Source: CAYSPU01 sp964432995
GTDB taxonomy: Bacteria > Verrucomicrobiota > Verrucomicrobiia > Limisphaerales > JAHDYP01
Length of the DNA stretch: 23,770 bases
NCBI GenBank assembly: GCA_964432995.1
Contig: CAYSPU010000068.1
Location: 1 to 23,770, forward strand
Direction: 5' to 3'
A model generated the notes under the pieces. It saw only the letters and a program-made list of their open reading frames with translations, was not told the origin of the DNA and did no database searches. Both the position numbers and the translations under genes were made by a program. This document shows, in pieces, positions 7,534 to 14,513 of the stretch. Position 1 is the stretch's first letter; each line of letters starts with the position of its first letter.

Positions 7534-8598
7534 CTAAGCGGATTTGCCGGTGCCAGGGCCGGTCCCGCCGCCGATGCTCTCGCGCATGCCGGTGTCCGCC
7601 TGGATGTTCTTCATCCGGAAATAGTCCATCACCCCAAGGTTGCCGCTGCGGAATGCCTCCGCCATCGCCAATGGGACCTGCGCCTCCGCTTCCACCACCC
7701 GGGCGCGCATCTCCGCCACCCGCGCGGTCATTTCCTGTTCCAAAGCCACCGCCGCCGCGCGACGGACTTCCGCCTGAGCCTGGGCGATCAGCTTGTTCGC
7801 CTCGGCCTGCTCGGCCTGCAGTTTGGCCCCGACGTTCTCGCCCACGTCCACGTCGGCGATGTCGATCGAGAGGATTTCGAAAGCCGTATTGCTGTCGAGC
7901 GCCTTGTCCAAGACGTTCTTCGAGATGCGGTCCGGGTTCTCGAGCACGTCCTTGTAGCTGTCCGCAGAACCGATGGTGGTGACGATGCCTTCGCCGACAC
8001 GGGCGATGATGGTTTCCTCGGTGGCGCCGCCCACGAACCGGTCGAGATTGGTGCGCACGGTGACGCGCGCTTTGGCCTTGATAACGATGCCATCTTTGGC
8101 GACGGCGTCGATGGTGTTCTTGCCCTGGGTCGGGTTGGGGCAATCGATGACCTTGGGGTTGACGGAGGTTTTGACGGCTTCGAGGACGGTCTTGCCGGTG
8201 CCTTTGGTGGCCAGGTCGATGGCGCAGGCGCGGTCGAAGTTGAGATGAATGCCGGCCTTCTGGGCGGCAATCAACGCCTGCACCACCATCTCGATGCTCC
8301 CGCCCGCCAGATAATGCGTCGACAGATCATCGATGGTCAGGTTCAGCCCCGACTTGACCCCGGTGATGCGCGTGTCCACCACCAGGCCCACGGGGACGTT
8401 CCGGAGCCGCAGGGCGATCAGCTCGGTGAACGTGACCTTGGCCCCCGAAAACAACGCGCGGATCCAAATGAAACCAAAGTTCAGCACCACGATCGACACC
8501 ACCAGCAGGAGGACAATCCCCAAGCCGTAGAGCGCCATCTGGAACGTGCGGCCGTCAAGGGCGGCCAGGATCGACGTCGGATTCATCAGTGTATTCAT
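7534..8598 (-). CDS. floA: Flotillin-like protein FloA
   Basis: This 354-aa membrane scaffold protein organises functional membrane microdomains in bacteria. An N-terminal hydrophobic segment (about 21-50, LYGLGIVLLLVVSIVVLNFG) anchors it to the inner leaflet. The PHB/SPFH-like region contains the signatures VTFTELIALRLRNVPVG, TIDDLSTHYLAGGSIE, and KARVTVRTNLDRFVGGATEE. A coiled coil rich in Glu and Ala follows (KLQAEQAEANKLIAQAQAEV), then PLAMAEAFRSGNLGVMDYF, which are hallmarks of FloA/YqfA. Length is close to the usual 330 aa. The short Gly-rich C-terminus (GGGTGPGTGKSA) is a variable extension. It sits 30 bases after nfeD on the same strand, matching the B. subtilis yqeZ-floA-yqfB order. 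Confidence 0.95.
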   Translation of the reverse strand: MNTLMNPTSILAALDGRTFQMALYGLGIVLLLVVSIVVLNFGFIWIRALFSGAKVTFTELIALRLRNVPVGLVVDTRITGVKSGLNLTIDDLSTHYLAGGSIEMVVQALIAAQKAGIHLNFDRACAIDLATKGTGKTVLEAVKTSVNPKVIDCPNPTQGKNTIDAVAKDGIVIKAKARVTVRTNLDRFVGGATEETIIARVGEGIVTTIGSADSYKDVLENPDRISKNVLDKALDSNTAFEILSIDIADVDVGENVGAKLQAEQAEANKLIAQAQAEVRRAAAVALEQEMTARVAEMRARVVEAEAQVPLAMAEAFRSGNLGVMDYFRMKNIQADTGMRESIGGGTGPGTGKSA

Positions 8599-8628
8599 AG
8601 TCTTGGTTCGAGCCCGTGTGATCTAACC

Positions 8629-9099
8629 TCAGGCGGTCTCGCCGGACAGAGGGCGAACCACCACGCGCATGCCTTCGATCGAAACAACCTGGACCGGCTC
8701 ACCCCGCTCGATCATTTGACCTTCCGTCACCACGTCGATGCGCCGGTTGTTGATGACCGCCATCCCGCTCGGACGCAGCGGCGTCAGCGCCGTGCCCTTC
8801 TGGTGGAGCAACTCCTGCTTCTCCACCCCCAGTTCGCCGACCGTTCCCTGCGATATGAACCGTCGCGCCAGGCGGCTGTCCGGCAGATACTTGATCCAGC
8901 AGAGCGTGCCGAGGACCAATCCCCCCACCACCACCCCCAGCACGATGTTCCCCGTGCGCGCCCCGTACTCCGTGTAGGCCATCACCACCCCGCCGATCAG
9001 ACAACCGAGCCCCACCAAGCCCGCCACCAGCCCCGGCAGAATCGTCTCCAGCGCGAGCAACACCGCCCCCGCAATGAGCAGGACAATGATCACCGACAT
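8629..9099 (-). CDS. NfeD-family membrane protein (short form)
   Basis: At 156 aa this is the short NfeD type, without the ClpP-like protease domain. Three membrane helices (about 2-20, 23-42, 51-72) with the loop YTEYGARTGN are followed by a soluble OB-fold domain (about 80-156): GTVGELGVEKQELLHQKG...ALTPLRPSGMAVINNRRIDV...PVQVVSIEGMRVVVRPL. The motif 'G..G.A.T.LRPSG' is the typical NfeD C-terminal signature. Family members bind or help position flotillins, and here the gene lies directly before floA. The start at 9099 gives a helix from residue 2, with no clear Shine-Dalgarno sequence. Confidence 0.92.
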   Translation of the reverse strand: MSVIIVLLIAGAVLLALETILPGLVAGLVGLGCLIGGVVMAYTEYGARTGNIVLGVVVGGLVLGTLCWIKYLPDSRLARRFISQGTVGELGVEKQELLHQKGTALTPLRPSGMAVINNRRIDVVTEGQMIERGEPVQVVSIEGMRVVVRPLSGETA

Positions 9100-9105
9100 G
9101 CGGCC

Positions 9106-9111
9106 ATAGTA
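9106..9111 (-). promoter_or_regulatory. Possible -10 element of the nfeD-floA operon
   Basis: On the minus strand TACTAT lies seven bases before the nfeD ATG, which would make the transcript leaderless or nearly so. No matching -35 was found. It is a weak candidate. Confidence 0.2.
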
Positions 9112-9146
9112 GACCGCCTTCGCGACACCGCAAGCTCAGAGGGCTC

Positions 9147-9365
9147 CAAATCCGCACCCAAACCCAGCACGGCGGCCCCTGGAAACTCCACTTCCCCCAC
9201 CAGGCGAATTGCCTTCGCGGGCAACCCGGCGGACGCGACGGCCGCCCCGTCGCGTACGAGAATGTCCGGATCGGGCTGGAACTCTACAACCTCGAAAGCG
9301 ATCCCGGCGAAACCAACAACCTCGTCGAGCGTGAACCGGACCCCAGCCTGCTAAGCCTTCGCTGA
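9147..9365 (+). pseudogene. C-terminal remnant of a sulfatase
   Basis: The plus-strand frame reads GGPWKLHFPHQ (from about 9171), then GGRDGRPVAYENVRIGLELY and NLESDPGETNNLVEREPD, ending SLLSLR and a stop at 9363-9365. 'GPWKLHFPH' and 'LYNLESDPGETNNL' are the classic C-terminal subdomain of formylglycine-dependent arylsulfatases (sulfatase family S1), where the final strands follow the catalytic domain. The rest of the enzyme, about 400 residues with the C-x-P-S-R active site, is absent: nfeD starts only about 50 bases upstream on the opposite strand. The remnant overlaps the 3' end of the DUF3037 gene by 15 bases. It is a dead fragment. Confidence 0.8.
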
Positions 9366-10214
9366 GCACGTCGTCTTCTCGTGAGCCTCAATTTCGCTCG
9401 CGAATCGCTCAGAGAATTCCGCCGCGCGGTCTTCGCGAACCACTTCGCTCTCCACCGGCAGCTTGTGCAGAATGCTGACCGCCCTCTCGAAGGCCGGGCG
9501 CAGCGGCTCGTGCTGAGGCTCGCCGAGCAGCAGATAGACTTTGAAGCGCTCCGACGCGTCTTTCACGCTCATGATCTGCCCCAGCCAACGGTGCGCTTTC
9601 TCGCGGATGCTGTCCGCCGAACTCAAGTCGAAGGACACGGGTTCCAGGCAATGCCAGACCCCGTTGCGCCAGGCGTAGCGAAACTCGAGCTCATCGTCCT
9701 GAACGATGATCTTCTTAGGCTGAAGATGTTTCAGGACGTGACGGTTCTCGAGGTTCCGCCGGTACTTGCGCCAGACCTCCTCGTCGCTGCGACGTTCGTA
9801 CTGCGGACGCTCGTCGTAGCGGGTCACCAATCGGTCGAACAGCGCCTCCAGCGTCAGGGAAAGATCCTCTGCCAGCCCGCCTCCAGGCGGCGACCATTGC
9901 AGGGAGCTGTCGTCCGGAGGCAGCACGGTATGGACCAGGTCCATCACCGTGGCGGGCAGGCCGTCCAACGGAAGCTCATTCCGGAGCCCGTCACCCAATT
10001 CCTCCAACCGCGATTGGACGTAGCGCATGACGCCCTTAAACGCCTCTCCATCCATACCGGGAAAAGCTTTGGACAGCCGACCGTAAGTGGTACGGCAGAG
10101 TGCGCTGGCGTAACGCGCCTCGCGCGAGTAAAGCGCCACGCCTACGTTGACGAATTCGCCACTCGTCGTGTCGTGCACGTAACGCAACACCGTGTAAGAG
10201 TAGGCTGTTTTCAT
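9351..10214 (-). CDS. DUF3037 domain-containing protein
   Basis: This 287-aa soluble protein begins with the DUF3037 signature: YSYTVLRYVHDTTSGEFVNV, then GVALYSREARY. A helical C-terminal part runs to HEKTTCSAKA. DUF3037 proteins are commonly encoded next to a HipA-like kinase, as here: its start overlaps the kinase stop by four bases (10211-10214), implying translational coupling. The biochemical role is unknown; a partner or regulator of the kinase is inference from the linkage. There is no signal peptide or membrane helix. The last 15 bases overlap the sulfatase remnant on the other strand. Confidence 0.88.
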   Translation of the reverse strand: MKTAYSYTVLRYVHDTTSGEFVNVGVALYSREARYASALCRTTYGRLSKAFPGMDGEAFKGVMRYVQSRLEELGDGLRNELPLDGLPATVMDLVHTVLPPDDSSLQWSPPGGGLAEDLSLTLEALFDRLVTRYDERPQYERRSDEEVWRKYRRNLENRHVLKHLQPKKIIVQDDELEFRYAWRNGVWHCLEPVSFDLSSADSIREKAHRWLGQIMSVKDASERFKVYLLLGEPQHEPLRPAFERAVSILHKLPVESEVVREDRAAEFSERFASEIEAHEKTTCSAKA

Positions 10215-11011
10215 CGCAGAGCCTCAGTCAGTTGTTCGATGGCGAGGTCAAGATTCTGTTTCAACGTCGCAAGGTAACCCAGAATCCCCTCAACCGCACG
10301 GCCGTCACCCGTCCATTGGACAGGCAGTGCGGCTTGATACTCCCTCAAACGCTCGGCCGAAACCACATCAAACGCGCCCACGAAGCGGCGGAAATCCAGA
10401 CCCGCTCCCCGCAATTCCTCCACGAAGACGTGACGGGTCTTGGGCGACCGCCCTTTGGGGAATTGGACTGCACCGGGTTCCCAAGGCGGCTTCCAGCCGA
10501 GGATGCCGTCCATGAAGAACGCCAGCTCGTGATCGTAGATCGCCAGTTCGCGACCGTTCGTTAAGCAGTTGGGATTCGCCACGGTTCGGTCGGGATTTGC
10601 CGTGAACGTGTCGAAGGCCAGGATCTCCCCCGCGAGCGGAACGAGCGACTGGGGCAACGGCCGGTCGATCGGGAGTGCTCCAAATCCGGGCGGCAGTTTC
10701 CTGGAACCGAAGTTCCATCCCAAGCTGGCCTGTGCCCGTTGCCTGATTTCCGGATCCGGGATCGTGGCCACGAAATCGGCCTCTGCGTTCACGAGAAAAG
10801 GCTCCGGCACCGGCAGATCCAGGTCAGCCGCCAGCAGGGCAGCGAGCACCTCGGCCACGAGCGACCGCTGCTTCATCTCGCAGCCCGCCGCAAACTTGGC
10901 CACCAGTTCAACCTCTGTGCCGTCGTCCCTGACGCACGTCAAGATGGCCGGCTTGGTCTTGCCCGAGCCGACCGCCTTATCGAAACGGATCGCGGTTACG
11001 GTGGCGAGCAT
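10211..11011 (-). CDS. HipA-like kinase (HipA_2 type)
   Basis: This 266-aa protein is a short relative of the HipA Ser/Thr kinase domain. Visible features are an ATP-site Lys39 in ELVAKFAAG, a catalytic-loop-like segment FDTFTANPDRTVANPN (Asp134, Asn139, Asp141, Asn146), and an Asp160 in AIYDHELAF that matches the metal-binding position. Full HipA is about 440 aa; the N-terminal subdomain 1 is missing, as usual in this group. The ATG at 11011 has AAGGAG seven bases upstream and overlaps an upstream stop as TGATG. An in-frame ATG at 11113 has an equally good AGGAGG at eight bases because that region is duplicated; its extra 34 residues (MALFVLGAGADGGEGGADAL...) look like out-of-frame sequence, so 11011 is preferred. 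Coupled to DUF3037 downstream. Substrate unknown. Confidence 0.83.
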   Translation of the reverse strand: MLATVTAIRFDKAVGSGKTKPAILTCVRDDGTEVELVAKFAAGCEMKQRSLVAEVLAALLAADLDLPVPEPFLVNAEADFVATIPDPEIRQRAQASLGWNFGSRKLPPGFGALPIDRPLPQSLVPLAGEILAFDTFTANPDRTVANPNCLTNGRELAIYDHELAFFMDGILGWKPPWEPGAVQFPKGRSPKTRHVFVEELRGAGLDFRRFVGAFDVVSAERLREYQAALPVQWTGDGRAVEGILGYLATLKQNLDLAIEQLTEALR

Positions 11012-11184
11012 CAGAGTTCTCCTTTGAATGCTCTGGCCAGCAGCATGGGCGTGAAGGGCGTCGGCTCCACCTTCGCCTCCATCTGCGCCAGCACCAAGGA
11101 CAAAGAGGGCCATATCAGAGTCCTCCTCTGAAGGCTTTGGTCAGCAGCGCAGGCGTGAACGACGCCAACTCCGCCTCGGTCTCC
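11011..11184 (-). repeat. Direct duplication of an HsdS-like C-terminal tail with ribosome site
   Basis: Bases 11011-11080 and 11115-11184 align without gaps with about three-quarters identity. On the minus strand each copy encodes a tail ending in a stop: FTPMLLARAFKGEL (11011 copy) and FTPALLTKAFRGGL (11115 copy). Each also carries an AAGGAG or AGGAGG and a following ATG. 'LLxKAFRGEL' is a hallmark of type I restriction specificity subunits. The duplication explains why the HipA-like kinase has two plausible starts. Confidence 0.65.
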
Positions 11185-11474
11185 CGCTGCAATCGCTGCA
11201 ATTCGTCCGGCTTCGCGCGGAGGATGCCCTCACGGAAGGTCAGGCCGGTGATCTGCTGGTTGCTGCAAACGTCCGCGACGGGGAGGCTCCCGCCGGAGCG
11301 ACGGGCCTGAACCCGATCGGCCCAAATGCGCGACACCATCAACATGACCGCGGGTGTTTCCATGGGGACGTCAAACCCGAGGGTATTCCACTGAGCGCGG
11401 GTGGAAAAGGCAAAACGCTGCGTGGGGAACGGGCGCCATGGCAGTCCGGCACCGATCTCAGCGCCGATCTGCAT
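11115..11474 (-). CDS. Short ORF with HsdS-like C-terminal tail, possible remnant
   Basis: From the ATG at 11474 the frame gives 119 aa. The C-terminal 35 residues (AKPDELQRLQRETEAELASF, then TPALLTKAFRGGL) resemble the coiled-coil tail of type I restriction-modification specificity subunits (HsdS), which usually read '...LLAKAFRGELVPQ'. The upstream part (MQIGAEIGAGLPWRPFPTQR ... ETPAVMLMVSRIWADRVQ) does not look like a target-recognition domain and I do not recognise it. HsdS is normally about 400 aa, and no hsdM or hsdR is present. The frame stays open far upstream only because it is antisense to the 755-aa gene. It may be a truncated remnant, or a small unknown gene of the same operon as the kinase; its stop lies two bases before the alternative kinase ATG at 11113. 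Confidence 0.4.
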   Translation of the reverse strand: MQIGAEIGAGLPWRPFPTQRFAFSTRAQWNTLGFDVPMETPAVMLMVSRIWADRVQARRSGGSLPVADVCSNQQITGLTFREGILRAKPDELQRLQRETEAELASFTPALLTKAFRGGL

Positions 11475-11561
11475 TTCCGGCTTCCCACCGGACGCGTTCT
11501 CGAACCATCGGCGCACGACCGCCCGGTGCTGACGAGCGCTATGGATTTCCCCTAACCAGGT

Positions 11562-11570
11562 TGGTATAGT
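11562..11570 (+). promoter_or_regulatory. Extended -10 promoter element for the 755-aa gene
   Basis: TGGTATAGT is a good extended -10 (TGn plus TATAGT, five of six), about 75 bases before the ATG at 11646. The same string followed by GC occurs upstream of ppk1 on the minus strand. The -35 at the proper distance (TGGATT, 11542-11547) is weak, as tolerated for extended -10 promoters. Confidence 0.4.
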
Positions 11571-11645
11571 GCGTCCACAGCCCAGGCAGGGGACCGGCCG
11601 CCGGGGTGAGGCGCGCCCAGCCGATGGCGTCGGAAGTCGGCGGGT

Positions 11646-13913
11646 ATGAAGAAGGGCAGAATTGTCGCGCCGGTCAGCGGGGCGCTGTTCATGAAGGCTA
11701 CTCTCAGATTCGGGGTGCTGGCGGGGATGGCAGTCGGTGCGGTCGCGGTGGGCGCGGCGGTAGCGGGGGGATGGTGGTGGTGTGCCGTGGCGGGCGGCGC
11801 CCTGATTGGGGTGGTCGGGGTGGCAGGGGAGCGGCCGACGGTGAAGGCCGGGAAGCTGACCGATGGCGAGGGACGGCCGCGGGTCTTCACGCTGACGCTC
11901 GGGGGGGAGACGATCACGTTGGATCCGGGCAAGGCGTGGGTGAAGACGGATCTCTACAAGTGGGTGACCCGCGGATTGATGGAGGAACCGCAGTCCTACC
12001 ATGTCCATCCCAACGGGATGGTGGAGGTCAACGGCGAGAAGATCACGGTGGAGGAAGGGGAGGGGACGTCGCGGCTCGAGCACGAGATGAACAAGCGGTA
12101 TGCGCTGGCGGCGGAGGCGCGCAAGGCGCCCGTGGTGCCCCAGCACGCGGCAGCCGCGGTCCGGTCGCGGTGGCCGGCCGACCGGGTCCATTTCCACGTG
12201 AAGCTGGATCACATGGGGCATTTGATGGTGGAATGCCAGCGGGGCGAGGAGAAATCGGAGACGGGTTTGCGCGGCCTCCCGAATCTGATCCAGAACGGTT
12301 TGATGCTGCCGCCGGAACAGTTGCACGTCGACCCGCTGCAGCGCGCCGTCGAGGTCGACGGCCAGCGGTTCGAATGCGATGAGGCCGGGGCGCGAGGTTT
12401 GGAGGAACTGCTCAACAGCCGATACGCGGCGAAACTGAAACGTTCCGGGGATCACCTGATCGAGATCAAGGAGAACCCGGCATCGGCGACGGGGTTCGAC
12501 ATTCACTTCGCGACGTTCCACGCCGGCGCGCGCCTCGAGGTCAAAGGGCATCTGACCCAGGAACGGCTGGACTTCCTGCAGGACGGGTCCAAGTGCGATC
12601 TTCTGGAGCACGGCATCCTGCTCCGGCTGTCCCCGCCCAACCTGCTGATCCGGCGGCGACGTCCGGATGGCGGCGAGGAGCGGGTGCCGGAGGTGCCGGA
12701 CATCCCGTATCGGCGGGTGACGGCGGCGCAGTTGCAGCAGGTGTTCAACAATCCCCGGATCCGACGGGCCGGCAGCCTGGATGCCGAGACGGTGGCCGCC
12801 TCGATTCCGGAGCACTCCCACGAGTTGCGCGAGATTCGTGTGCTCCGCAGCCCGCAGTACCCGGTCGGGCTCTGGCTGGAGTGCGTTTCCGCCCGGAGCG
12901 GCAAGGTCGAAGGGATGGCCCTCACGCATCACAACATCGCCGAGTTGCTGCTGCGCGGGGTCTTTCACCCAAGACTGGACGTGACGCTGTCCCTCGACAA
13001 CCGGGTCCTGACGATCCTTCACGAGGAGACGCACGAGGAACAGAAGTTCGAGGTGGGAACCGAGAGCTCGGAAGAGAACCTGGCCCGCGCGACCCGGGCG
13101 CTGACGACCGCGCTGAAGCCGGTGTCCGCGCCTCCGCCTCCGCCACCGGCCGCCGCCGAAGTGAAGCGCCCGACCGACCAAGGCCCGGAAGCAGAACGAT
13201 CGCTGGAACCGGTTGATTTGGGGTGGGTCAAGAAGGCAACGCGGCCCGCGCCGGCGCCCGCCAACCCGGTCTCCGCGCCCGTTCCCGTGCCCGCTCCCCC
13301 GCGCGCGTCGCCGTCGCCGGTGACGGTGCCGACCCGGTCGGGGCCGGCGATCACTCGAGTGTCGACAGTGACGGAGCGCGCGGCGCCGCCGGCTGCGGCG
13401 CCGTGGCCTTACCCGACGGAGCCGAACCAGGTGAATCTGGACGTCTTCTGGCGTCTGGTGCGACGTGTGAATCTCGAGGTGCAGGAAGTGCACCTCAGTC
13501 TGCCGCGGGTGTTCGAGGACCGGCGGTTTGACATCCTGAGCTTCGGCGACCAGGCGATCGAGAACCTGGCGGAATTGCGGTCGCCGGAGTTTTACGGGTT
13601 CTACTTGTCGCACGTGGACGATCGGCACGTGATCCTGGTCTACGCCTGCCAGGGGCGGCACGTTGAGTGGGGATCCCTGAAGTGCGTGGTCCAGCCTGCG
13701 GTCACCGCCGAAGCCGAGGAGCATGCGGGCGGGGCATTGCGCGGGCTGGCCCAGGATGCGAACGGCAGTTTCGTCTTTGTCGTGACCCCCGAGTACCGCA
13801 GTTGGATCCAGTCACGGGAGCGCGAGTATCAAGCCGCCTGCGCGCGGTTTCTGAGCATGGCCGAGTTCCTGGCGGGGAGGGGAGAACTGAGTCCCGTTTG
13901 GCCGGAGGTGTAG
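11646..13913 (+). CDS. Unrecognised 755-aa membrane-anchored protein with repeated units
   Basis: I do not recognise this family. The N-terminus has hydrophobic segments (about 20-62, including GVLAGMAVGAVAVGAAVAGG and CAVAGGALIGVVGV), so it is probably membrane-anchored. Then come what look like four diverged units: about 79-152 (ending VEVNGEKITVEEGEG...LEHEMNKRYA), 180-264 (VEVDGQRFECDEAGARGLEE, LLNSRYA), 270-370 and 394-493. Each has beta strands, an 'L..LI..GL' type helix, a 'V..DG..F' strand pair and a helix; the third lacks the clear Glu-rich ending. A Pro/Ala-rich linker (about 495-590) leads to a C-terminal domain (about 595-755) containing NLDVFWRLVRRVNLEVQEVH and REREYQAACARFLSMAEFLA. 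ATG 11646 is assumed; ATG 11691 is also possible. It stands alone, convergent with the next cluster. Confidence 0.8.
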   Translation: MKKGRIVAPVSGALFMKATLRFGVLAGMAVGAVAVGAAVAGGWWWCAVAGGALIGVVGVAGERPTVKAGKLTDGEGRPRVFTLTLGGETITLDPGKAWVKTDLYKWVTRGLMEEPQSYHVHPNGMVEVNGEKITVEEGEGTSRLEHEMNKRYALAAEARKAPVVPQHAAAAVRSRWPADRVHFHVKLDHMGHLMVECQRGEEKSETGLRGLPNLIQNGLMLPPEQLHVDPLQRAVEVDGQRFECDEAGARGLEELLNSRYAAKLKRSGDHLIEIKENPASATGFDIHFATFHAGARLEVKGHLTQERLDFLQDGSKCDLLEHGILLRLSPPNLLIRRRRPDGGEERVPEVPDIPYRRVTAAQLQQVFNNPRIRRAGSLDAETVAASIPEHSHELREIRVLRSPQYPVGLWLECVSARSGKVEGMALTHHNIAELLLRGVFHPRLDVTLSLDNRVLTILHEETHEEQKFEVGTESSEENLARATRALTTALKPVSAPPPPPPAAAEVKRPTDQGPEAERSLEPVDLGWVKKATRPAPAPANPVSAPVPVPAPPRASPSPVTVPTRSGPAITRVSTVTERAAPPAAAPWPYPTEPNQVNLDVFWRLVRRVNLEVQEVHLSLPRVFEDRRFDILSFGDQAIENLAELRSPEFYGFYLSHVDDRHVILVYACQGRHVEWGSLKCVVQPAVTAEAEEHAGGALRGLAQDANGSFVFVVTPEYRSWIQSREREYQAACARFLSMAEFLAGRGELSPVWPEV

Positions 13914-13922
13914 GGGGCGCTG

Positions 13923-14513
13923 TCAGAACTCCAGCGGGATGCGAATGACGATGGCGCCCATGACCTCGTTGGTTCGGAAGTCGCTTCGGGGGCTGGACGC
14001 GTGGCGGTTGTGGCAATCCACGCACGAGGGCGAGGTCGCGCGGTCGGCGTAGATCGCGGTGAAGTAGCTGCGGCCGCCGAGCAATTCCTCGCGGTAGAAG
14101 TTGGTGCCGGGAGTGCGGGCGACGGCTTCGAGGCCTTCGCGTTCGATTTCCGTTTGCGGCCCCTGGCTGGGGTTGATGGGCCAGAGAGACCTCAAGGTGT
14201 AGGAGAACTCAGCTCCCTTCTGCTGAATACCGCGGGCGGCCAGGCGCAGCATCTGGGCATGCACCGGAAGGCAGTCCGCGGCCTGGTAGTCTTCTCCGAC
14301 GGCCATCTTCGATTTCTCGAGGGCCAGACGTTCCACGATGACGCGGGAGTAGACCGCCCGGTCGGCGGCGATGACGGCGTGCAGGCAATCCGCCATCTTC
14401 CGCAGGCTGACGGACTGGAGCTTGTGCGATTTGTCGGTGGACGGCGCGACGCCGGCGGCGACCGCGGCGCCGAGCGCGACAGCGAGCAGCGCGAGGGAAG
14501 CAGGAGGTTTCAT
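13923..14513 (-). CDS. Exported DUF3365 (Tll0287-like) c-type haem protein
   Basis: This 196-aa protein has a signal peptide (core LALLAVALGAAVAAGVA) and one haem c site, SCVDCHNRH (CxxCH at 164-168), near its C-terminus. The middle (DCLHAVIAADRAVYSRVIVE ... ADCLPVHAQMLRLAA) and 'GTNFYREELLGGRSYFTAIYADRATSPSC' follow the DUF3365/Tll0287-like pattern, a PAS-like sensor fold seen in periplasmic haem sensors and electron carriers. No kinase or other output domain is attached, so it is a stand-alone periplasmic protein. Its ATG overlaps the stop of the FG-GAP gene (ATGA), so the two are translationally coupled. It probably works in a redox or sensing step linked to the operon. Confidence 0.85.
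   Translation of the reverse strand: MKPPASLALLAVALGAAVAAGVAPSTDKSHKLQSVSLRKMADCLHAVIAADRAVYSRVIVERLALEKSKMAVGEDYQAADCLPVHAQMLRLAARGIQQKGAEFSYTLRSLWPINPSQGPQTEIEREGLEAVARTPGTNFYREELLGGRSYFTAIYADRATSPSCVDCHNRHASSPRSDFRTNEVMGAIVIRIPLEF

Noticed and set aside
9139..9365. Intact short gene from the open frame over the sulfatase tail
   Set aside because: It carries only the last subdomain of a sulfatase, without active site or signal peptide, and overlaps the neighbouring gene's end.
11475..13724. Long minus-strand open frame opposite the 755-aa gene
   Set aside because: The plus-strand product has membrane helices and domain-like structure; the antisense text is Arg/Pro/His-rich. Only the part beyond 11474, past the plus gene, was considered.
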